In this document: positions 55,431-64,000 of the stretch, one piece after another
Layout of the letters: the number at the start of each line of letters is the position of its first letter
Numbering within the stretch: position 1 is the first letter of the stretch
Assembly: GCA_032871835.1 (NCBI GenBank)
Contig: CM065298.1
Location: 98,703,891-98,767,890 of the forward strand
Length of the DNA stretch: 64,000 bases
Origin: Dipteronia dyeriana
Lineage: Eukaryota > Streptophyta > Magnoliopsida > Sapindales > Sapindaceae
Direction: 5' to 3'
Notes under the pieces: model-generated
Told to the model about the DNA's origin: nothing
The model's input: the letters and a program-made list of their open reading frames with translations, nothing else
Database searches by the model: none
Translations under genes and position numbers: made by a program

Positions 55431-56274
55431 TTAATTTGTTGGTTTATTATAATGATATAAAACTGCAGTAAATTGAAATATTATTTTATCAACATTGACA
55501 TAGTATTGTTTTAAGAAGTATTTGAATGCTTTTGTAGTTTTAAGAATAGGAAAATGAAAAAAAAAAAGTGCGTAAAGTGAAGTTTTTGAACTTACCTTTT
55601 TATTGTTTTGATCTTCAAGAAGATGGACAACTAAAATATACAAAACTTCTGAATTGTTCAAACTTTTTTATTTTCCAAATTAATGGATTGTAAAGGTTTT
55701 AGCGACTCTTAAGCCAAATTAATGGATTGTTTTTATTGCGGGTGCTCTTAAATCGGAAGGTTGTCGTGTCTATTAAGATAAATTTGTTAATTTAAAGTTA
55801 AATTATAAAGTATATTAGCATTTTTTTTTTGTTCAGCTTTATCTAGTTATATATTATTTTTTTACATGAATAATTTGTCATATAGGTGTTTGTAAAAAAA
55901 ATATATGGATATGAAGGCTTACTTTGTCTTCGAACATGAAACTAGATACGATATCTATCTGTATAATATCAGTTGTCTTATATTATCATTTAACTATATT
56001 GTTTGACAATATATTGCCAATTTTAATAATCAGGTGAAATTTAAGAGAACATCTCTAGATGAAATATGTTTGGAGAGAGCTGAGCATGTCTAGTCATCAA
56101 TATTGGTAGAAGATTTGGTTGTTAAGGAATATTCATATTTTTACATGTAATGAGATTTTTTTTAACAAGATCACAAATTTGATAATTGTTGTTTGTATTA
56201 TAATTTTTTTTTTATAATACAAAACATTCATTTGCTTGTATTAGAATACAAATGCTTTAAATAATAAATGATTT
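55431..56274. other. AT-rich spacer
   Basis: There are no recognisable frames or terminal repeats. Long A and T runs are present. Confidence 0.4.
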
Positions 56275-56628
56275 CACTATAAGATATTATTTTCATAACC
56301 TATAAATTTTAATTAATGAAATTACTGAATAAATTATTATTATTTTTTTTAAAATAAGATAATTTTATGATGGTTAAAAACCGTTATTAACTCATATTCA
56401 TAACTGTTTAAAACCATCTACAATTCCATTGAAAGATTTCTTGATGGTTACTATTTTTGACTGTTAATAACCGTTAAGATTTTATGGCTATTAAAACCCG
56501 TTAAAATTTTATGACGTTATAAATTAAAACTATGAAGAAACTACTCTTGACGTTAGATTCCTTAATGGTTTAAAATCTTTATGAAGTTCATGAAGAAACG
56601 GTCATAAAACACCTTTCTTTTTATAGTG
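56275..56628. mobile_element. Possible small CACTA-type terminus or element
   Basis: The stretch begins cactataag and ends cttttt-atagtg, and holds several inverted aaccgtt/aacggt words, like the subterminal repeats of CACTA elements. The 3-bp flanks do not match, so this may be only one end of a larger or broken element. Confidence 0.35.
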
Positions 56629-59591
56629 AAAAAAAAAAGAATAACCTTTTGAATTTTTTTTAGACTATGATTCATGTAGCTTCTAACAAAGTATTGTCCA
56701 GAAGAAGAACAAAATAAGAAAAGAATCTGCCCAGCATATCATATTTAGGAGAACAATATTGTCAAACAACAAATATATACATATTAGTATTCATAAAATG
56801 ATTGAAACCAGTTTACTCTACCTCTCGCTCAAGAAAAAACAATGACAACAAATACATAACCAGTTTACTGCCTGGATTTTAATCAGAAAAAAAAAAACTA
56901 GAAATCCAGAATTAATTAATTTTTTTTTTAAAAAGGAGTAAAAGTTTCTACAAAGATATATATATATAAAAGGTTGTCCACAAAGGTGGAAAACTAAAAA
57001 CAGAGGTCAACCAACGGCACAACAAGATCTGAAAGGAGTGGTCACCTTTGAGGAAGTGGGAAAAAAAATTAAGAGAGGTGGGGTTGTTTGATTTGGCTGA
57101 TATATTGCATAGGTATGGTGAGAAAATGACTACTAGAGAAAGAAAAAGAAATAGAAAGTTGATCCATAAGATGAGTTACTAAGACCCATATTAAAAAAAG
57201 TTCAAAAAGTCTTCCAAAAACTCTTTTACAATCTTGAAAGTCTAGTCCATATAATCCTACTAGGTTTTAAAATCATAAAAATCCATAAAATCCTTACATC
57301 TCAAAATTGCTTACTAAAATCTCAATTCAATACACCCTCTTATTTTGGTTGTATGTTAGTTACGATAGATTGGACGCAAAAGGGTTTTACAACAAAAGGT
57401 CATTTAGCTGCAGAAAGTTATGCAATCTGCATCTAAATATGTAGTCGTAAAAGTTTGAAGTCTTTGTCGCTAACGGTTATCGGGTAACAAAAATAATAGT
57501 AGTAGATGATATTTTACGACGAAAATTATTTGAAACAAATTATACATTTTACAACCAAAAAAATATATTTTTAATTCTTTTTTATTGTACAAAGTTATTT
57601 AATTAGTCACTCATTCAGTTAAAATTTAATGAGAAAATACATTTCGTAACAAATATTTTAATTATCAATTGTAAATTTATTCAAATTATGTAAAATTTAA
57701 GAATATACTTATCCCCGAACCATATTTTGTAAATAAGAACTTAATACAATTTATTAACTTCACTTAAAATTTCTTACAACAATAGATCTTAATTTAAATA
57801 TACATCATCTAAATAACATAAAATACAATGGAAACAATTTATTAAAAAAAAACTGAGGCACTTTGACAAGTTGACGTCTCTAGACCGATAAGTTGATTCT
57901 TCTCTTGTGAATATCATGAATATCTTCAAAGAATAAAATTACTTCATATGCTCAATTTCGCCATCCTCAAAAGTTGAGAAGTTGAATTTCCTAAAAAAAA
58001 TCCATCATATGTAATTCAAATTAAAAAAAATAAACAAGGGCAAACATAATAAACATATTATTATACAAAACACATCCAAACAAAAAATTGAAACATACAA
58101 ATAAACCTAAAATAATAAAAAAGTAAGATGAAATTAAACATTAAAAGATTAAAATCAACTATTATAGAATAACAAAATTAACAAACAAAACTCATAAATT
58201 GCTCAATTTACTTGCTAGCAATAAGATAAGTAGATAATATTGAGAAATTGTGTAGGTTTAATGTAAAATGATAAGATAATTGAATTGTTTTGAGTCATAC
58301 AGGAAGATAACTTGAGAAAATAGGAGTAGTGTGACTGTTTTCCACAACAACAACAAAAAAACAAAAACAAATGAGTGTAAGAAAAAAAGAAAACAAATAA
58401 GTGAGATGTAGAATTTGTGAGGCTTATACCTTATAAAAAATATACATTAATGTTTCAATAATTTAAAATTGTTAAAATCCAGTGATAAAGATTATTTAAT
58501 TTTTCTTATTTGTTTCCTTCTCTCACGTTTGCATTCAATTTATTTCTAAAAAAAATGTTTGTATTCAAGTTTTTCTCGTTTTTCTTTTGTCTATTATTTA
58601 CTATTTACCTTCTATTTTATTTTTTTACACCTTTTTTTTCCTTTTTCCATTATTTTTTTACTTTTCCTTTTTTCTCTTATTTTTTATTTCTCTCTCTTAA
58701 TTATATATTTTTTAATTTCTCATTCTTAATTTTCCTGTTATAATTTGTATTCTTCTTTTTCATCCGGTTATGAGCTTAAAACTATCTTTTGGTGGGAAGA
58801 ATAATGATAATCATTTGTTCCTATTTAGCAACTAAACATATTTGATACAAAAAGATTAATTTTTTGACTAAAATTATAGTTGTTAATATTTATATATTTA
58901 GTCCCAAAATTTTTAGAAGAAAAGAATGGTTCCAAAATTTTCTTTTCTATTTTCAGCTAAAACTGTTAGTTAAAGAAATGCTCATTCCAACCAATATTAC
59001 AGTTGTCAATGATTCATTATGGTTTCAAAATGTGTACTTATAGAGGGAAAATAAAGTAATAAAAAAATAATTTATAATCTGCAACTAAATCGGATATAGT
59101 TTGAAAAACGATTTTTCATAACTGAATTCTTAACTGTAAATCCTAGAAAATTAGTAGTATAATGAATTGGTTATATGAATTGTGTTTTTACGACTAACAT
59201 CTTATAATGGTTACCGAAAGTGATATTTAGTGACTATTTATTAAATGATCATAAATTGTTAGTCATTGAATATCAAATTTTTTATAATGAGAAGATTTTA
59301 TCGTGGGTCAACTTATAAACAAACCTACATCCATTTGAGCCTTCTCGAGAAGCACTCTCCATTATATGAGTGTTTTACGGGCCAAATCACACCCCCAAAT
59401 GTATATACGAATACAACCCAGAAATTATCTAGAAACCTAGCCCTGTCACCACTAAAGCAGTCAGACCTAAACCTCACATGATCTATGATTACACACGATT
59501 TAATCACTTAACTCTCTTTATCAGACTATACAAGCCACACAAATCTTGTCGATAAAAGCTTGCCACATTGGATTCTCTCATGTGACCTTAT
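56629..59591. other. AT-rich spacer with simple repeats
   Basis: I see no gene. A T-rich frame at 58510-58743 encodes only Phe/Leu/Tyr. A stretch at 59285-59480 (ttttatcgtgg... and ctccattatatgag) resembles 61725-61925 and is a dispersed repeat. Confidence 0.4.
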
Positions 59592-60252
59592 TAGGGGTGG
59601 ACAAAAAACCAATGAACCGAACCGATCCAGTGGATCAAACCGGTCCAATTAGTTTTTTTACCGGTTTTGATTGGGTGATCGGTTCGGTTCGGTTCGGTTC
59701 TAATTTAAAAAAAATCGGTTGGATCTGTTTTTGTTCGGTTTTGTTTTAAAAACCAGATAACCGAACCGGTATCCGACTATAAATTAAAAAAAAAAAAATT
59801 AATTCTAACTTCCACTCTTCACTCTTCACTCTTCAATTATTAGGTATGTTTTATTTGATTTTAAAATGTGATTTGACTTTGTTTTGTATTGACTATTGTA
59901 TTAGTTATTAACAGAAAATTTGGATGATATGTATTTTGAAATGTGTTTACTGTTTTGTATTGGATTTTGTAGTTTTTTAATATGTTATTATTGTGATGTA
60001 AATAAATTTGGCCTAATAAGTTCAAAAAAATGAACTAAATATGTAATAAATGAAATTTAGAATTTTGACTCATCAGATCCAAAACCAAAAAAACCGAACC
60101 GAACCGAACCGATCCAATTCGGTTGGTTTTTTATCAGTTGACAAATGTCAATTTCATTGGATCGGATCGGATCATTTTTTAAAAATCTGATTTTATCTGT
60201 TTTTTATCGGTTCTATGAAAAACCGAACCGGTCCAATCAACGTCAACCCCTA
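59592..60252. mobile_element. hAT-type MITE (661 bp)
   Basis: The ends are taggggtggac on the left and gtcaacccct-a on the right. A perfect 8-bp TSD, gaccttat, lies at 59584-59591 and 60253-60260. Both arms carry tandem cggttcggtt or its complement (59676-59700 and near 60095-60120). The interior is noncoding. The 8-bp TSD and the short TIR fit a non-autonomous hAT element. Confidence 0.8.
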
Positions 60253-60260
60253 GACCTTAT

Positions 60261-61596
60261 CAACTCATCAGAGCATTTGATAGGCACCAAAACGACCCCG
60301 TTCTGTTAGGTGAGAAAGAATGTCTGATTGAAGCTGTAAATCTCATGCTTCTGGGCTTTTGGCTCTCACTTTGAGCTTCTAACTTGGGCCTTTAAGATGA
60401 ATAAGATGGAGTAAGAGCTATATTGATGTAACTTTTATAATAATTACCATTAACTGTGTTAAAAGAATAATCAACTATGAAGTTAATCGGTAGATGTTTG
60501 ATTAATTGTATTTTTAAAACTACTGTATAACTTAAAAACAGTATTCATATATTTTGTAATTTTATTATAAAAATATTGAGATTAGTTATAATATCTAAAA
60601 AATACATCAGTTTAAGACTCTATTTCAATTTTTTTTTTCATTAATTATATATATTAAATCAATGTTTAAGTAGAATATTTAAATTGAAAAAAAAAAATCA
60701 TATGAATAATCAAAATATTTTTAAAATATTTTATAAATCAAATCAATATTTAAATAGAATATTAAATTTTAAGATGAATTTTTACTTAATTTTATAAAAA
60801 TATATACATAATAATTATATTAAAAGATGTATTAAATATTAAAAATAGACTATTTTATAATCACGGTTAAAAAGTAATCTTTATTTGTTTTTTAAAATCA
60901 CCGTTAAAACTTGTTAACCGGTTACTCTTTAAATTTTATCAAATATTATATTAAATTTATAAAATAATATGATTTTAATTTTTTAAATACAATACTAAAA
61001 TCTCGTGGTAATTTAAAATGACAATTCATATTTAAAAAAAAAAAAACCTGACAATACATATCACTCCAGTTTTATGAGGATAAACATGCAGTACTTCAAA
61101 TCAATGTAGATCATATCGCGTACACAAAAATAAAATTCATGAAAATGGATAATATTTAAAAAAAAAAATCAGAAAGGATGAAGATCAGCGTATATTAACA
61201 AGATGATGCAATCATCAATCATGCGATAAATATCCCGTATATAATATATATATATTAACAAACAGAAAATGACAATCTTTCTTAATACTAAAAGACAAAA
61301 GAGTCGCAATAATATTTTTTCCTTACACGTTAATGTTCTGAAATGATTTGAGGGTGCAAATCACCTCGCATCCGGTCCGGTTGATATGGGTTAAGTTTTA
61401 CTATGTCCATCTTATAAATATATACGGAGAGTTTTCTCTCGATTTGTAAAAGTAACCATCTTTTCACTTATAATAGTTATAGTGCATATGTAACATCTCA
61501 CCGATAGTAGAGTTATATTATGAATTTATAGAGTTTAATTAATCTCATCGATCCTGACAGTATTTGTATTTAAAAAAGAATGATTTAAGGTGGTAG
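60261..61596. other. AT-rich spacer
   Basis: I see only AT-rich low-complexity sequence with long A runs and no recognisable gene. Confidence 0.4.
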
Positions 61597-62261
61597 TGTT
61601 GTGAATCTAGATCTACGACTAGATTCTAGACTCGATTTTTATCTATCTTAAAACCTGTAAGATTCACTTAACACAACAACGGATATAAAATCAAAACAGA
61701 AGAAAAGTAAAAAAAAAAAACACGAGAAGTTTTTATCGTGGTTCAGCTTGAGAACAAGCTTACATCCACATTAAGTCAGACAGAGAGACTGACTCCACTA
61801 TATGAATGTTATTACACAATCCAGAAATACACAGGGCTTAGCCTGAATACCTTAACAAATAGGAGCCCGGAAACTCTCAAACAACAACGCTCAACACCAG
61901 AGACCTATAACAAAAACTAAGCCTCATATCCAGAATCTCTCAATAGTTACATCAACATAATCACCACAATCAGATCTTACTTTTTCTCTCTTAACTCTCT
62001 CACAAATTCAAAGAAGAGAAGTCTGATATTCAAGATGAATATCAAGAACACCAAGAACAAATACAGAGAAAAGGAATCTGAAGAACAAACGAGAAACCCT
62101 AGAAATCAGAAAGAAAGAAAAAAAGTCGTTTCTCTCTCTATTGCTTCTCATTATATAGCCTTCAGAAGATAAGGTCCAACGATACCAGGTGAAACCAATT
62201 ATTTGTTGCCATGTCATCAGAGAATCCTGACTCATCAATATCAACGATCGAGCCAGGATAA
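61597..62261 (-). repeat. Possible solo LTR
   Basis: The stretch begins tgttgtgaatctag and ends ccaggataaca, so tg to ca. On the minus strand a good TATA box, ctatataatgag, lies near 62150 and a pyrimidine-rich leader follows. At 61725-61925 it resembles 59285-59480. I found no matching TSD, so the ends are tentative. Confidence 0.35.
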
Positions 62262-62446
62262 CACTAGATTTCAAGTCCCTCTTCCTATGCTTATTGCTCA
62301 ATTCTCAGGTAAAATCAAGTGTTTAATGGCTCGATTAAGTGTTTGTGCAAGATTTTGAAGTAGGGATAGCATATGGGAGAAATGAGTGAAATTGGGATCC
62401 AAAAGAGCTGGAAGCTGGAAACTGGAAACTCGAACAAAAAGACACG

Positions 62447-63539
62447 AAGTGTCACGGTCGTGATGAGTCGTCAAGGAAGACTTCGACAAATCAGGCAGCA
62501 TAAACTTTCCTATTCAGTGTCGCTCAAGGTGTAGCCTGGAAAGAAGACACGGAATCGAAGAAGCGAAGTGTTGCAGTCGTCATGTCTTCATAGATTACCC
62601 GCGAAACACAGAAAGGCGACAGTCCGTCAGTACGCGTTTCTAGGTTGATTCCTGATCAAATTTTGGACTCATATAAATACCCATCTTAGATTTTGGTGAT
62701 GTAACATTAGCCACACGAACCTTTGGACACCTTTACCCTTCCATCACCATCCTTAGACATTTTCATTCCTCCATCCATCTTAGAACCTTAGAAAGCAAAA
62801 AGAGTAAGCTTACAAATCAGAGCCTCAAATAGCCAACTTGGGTTCTTTGTTTTATTTATTTTCCTTGATGTGTAACTAATTTCTAATTTAGGGGATTAAT
62901 GTAACCGGTTGAACAACTCTTTGTAATCATATAGTAATAGTTTTTAATTAAATTCATTGTTAGTCTCTTTTATAGAAATACTTGCTCTAATTCCTTTACT
63001 TATATTCCAACGAGACCTCAATGAATGTTTGTGTTATGATTAGTTTATATATGATGTTGATGTGGGTGACCATCCCATTTAATCCTTAACTACAAGCTTA
63101 ATAATTGAGAAATGCATGACCATGCTTTGTGTGATTTGGTTTAGAGTTTTAATTAAAAATTAATTCTAACCATTGCTCATTACACGACCGTGTGTGAGTA
63201 ATGGGAAGGATTAAATGCTTCATGAAACAAACCCTATCAATTAGATTAAAGTGCTTTAATGAGACTTGTGGATTACAATGAGTAGTTTAATTAGGTTGCA
63301 TTGATTTCCTAGCGTTTCTCTCATATTCATATATTCGTGTGAGCTTTTGTGTTAATTAGTTTATTATATTTTTGCATATTAGTGAATTAAAATACCAATC
63401 CAAGACAAGCATTATGCCATCTACTTTTATTGTATCTAGTTAGGTTAGTCGAGTTAATTATTTTCAACTACTTTGAATCACCGATCTCAGTGAACGAATG
63501 TATCTTTTAAATTGAGTAAGATTAAAAATACTGCAATCA
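62447..63539 (+). repeat. Athila-type 5' LTR (start not located)
   Basis: The LTR end (caatca at 63539) is placed by the primer site that follows. A TATA box atataaatac lies at 62671-62680. The gtgtcacggtcgtgatg block near 62450 is typical of the upstream promoter part. The true start lies at or before 62447. Confidence 0.6.
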
Positions 63540-63543
63540 ATTT

Positions 63544-63560
63544 TGTCACTGCTGTCGGGG
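63544..63560 (+). promoter_or_regulatory. Athila primer-binding site, degenerate
   Basis: The site reads tgtcactgctgtcgggg and differs at three positions from the common plant gypsy form tggcgccgctgtcgggg. Two of the three changes are transitions. Confidence 0.6.
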
Positions 63561-63710
63561 ATCAGTGTTGATTCATTAGTTGAGTCTAATTAGTTTGATT
63601 TAGGTAGTGTGTGTCATTTTATTTTATTTTGTTAGTTAGTTTAATTTTCATTTTTAGTTTCATTTTACTTCGTTGGTATTTTTGTTTCTAGTGTTTCGGG
63701 GTACAGGTGT

Positions 63711-64000
63711 ATGCAAGGTCGTCGTTCTCTTGGAAGAAATTCGTTTCCGGTCATCGACAACATAAACCGAGTAGGTCGGCTTGTTAGGCAGTTTGAGGGT
63801 ATAGACATCTTTGTCGATCTAGAGGGTACATCGATTCCGGAAATGGAAGATCAAGAGGGAAATGTGAATGTGGACCCACCGAGAGCACCTACACATGAGG
63901 AAAACGAGTGTGTTATAGCAATTAGGGAATCCGGCTAACCAATGATGGAGTATCAACCATCACCTATAGTGTTGAGTGCTCAAGGGACTTCATATTGCCA
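63711..64000 (+). pseudogene. Athila-type gag start, cut by the window end
   Basis: The frame starts MQGRRSLGRNSFPVIDNIN and runs through EDQEGNVNVDPPRAPTHEEN, then stops at 63936-63938. It matches 24763 and 28596 onward, and shows the native 5' part of this gag that the two chimeric copies lost. About 30 bp are missing near 63980 compared with copy 1. Confidence 0.75.

Noticed and set aside
58510..58743. Phe/Leu/Tyr-rich frame that could look like a membrane protein
   Set aside because: T-rich low-complexity sequence gives hydrophobic codons by composition; no start context or homology.

Overview
This window is nuclear DNA of a flowering plant, probably a eudicot. It is AT-rich and consists almost entirely of nested, decayed transposable elements: Sirevirus-type copia, Tat- and Athila-type gypsy, hAT, and MULE-like elements with long terminal inverted repeats (TIRs). 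Predicted genes have introns, and I see no bacterial-style operon or ribosome binding site. It looks like heterochromatic or pericentromeric sequence. Coordinates of element ends come from reading terminal repeats and target-site duplications (TSDs) by eye; family names come from recalled protein motifs, not from a search.

Layout. 1-3000: spacer, a 42-45 bp minisatellite, and a non-autonomous MULE (1417-2811, 9-bp TSD). 3005-20240: Tat-like gypsy element A (+ strand, TSD ttatt), whose left LTR was split by a 9.6-kb Sirevirus-like copia element on the minus strand (3562-13135). 20425-21464: a second MULE-like element with a pair of TIRs nested inside another pair (outer 9-bp TSD). About 21945-41060: a segment of roughly 3.8 kb made of a pyrimidine tract, a Tat-type LTR (C) with gag, and an Athila-type gag. 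It was duplicated in tandem, and Tat-like element B (28798-40103, minus strand, TSD gttta) then landed in the second copy. 40104-45300: the rest of that Athila-like element, without pol but with a separate gene whose N-terminus looks like the histone H3 tail. 45973-51144: a dead hAT transposase gene split by a 2.5-kb LTR-like insertion. 51525-52042: the one plausible host gene, a small secreted protein. 52751-54128: a third MULE-like element. 54129-62300: AT-rich spacer with a hAT MITE (59592-60252, perfect 8-bp TSD) and other repeat fragments. 62447-64000: the 5' LTR, primer site and gag start of another Athila element that leaves the window.

The most interesting points are these. (1) The two Tat elements carry the same antisense gene between pol and the 3' LTR. 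In B it keeps its reading frame across a predicted intron, followed by coiled-coil-rich sequence and a polyadenylation signal. (2) The Athila-linked ORF starts with an H3-tail-like sequence, has an SV40-like nuclear localisation motif, and sits behind a promoter-like block that shares sequence with the Athila LTR. (3) Tat and Athila gag sequences are fused at a short similarity, and the fusion was then duplicated. (4) The copia LTRs carry a GC-rich array with perfect palindromes just upstream of the TATA box, and the element has several polypurine tracts, as reported for Sireviruses.

Every element-encoded protein here is broken by stops, frameshifts, deletions or lost catalytic residues, so nothing in the window appears able to move by itself.
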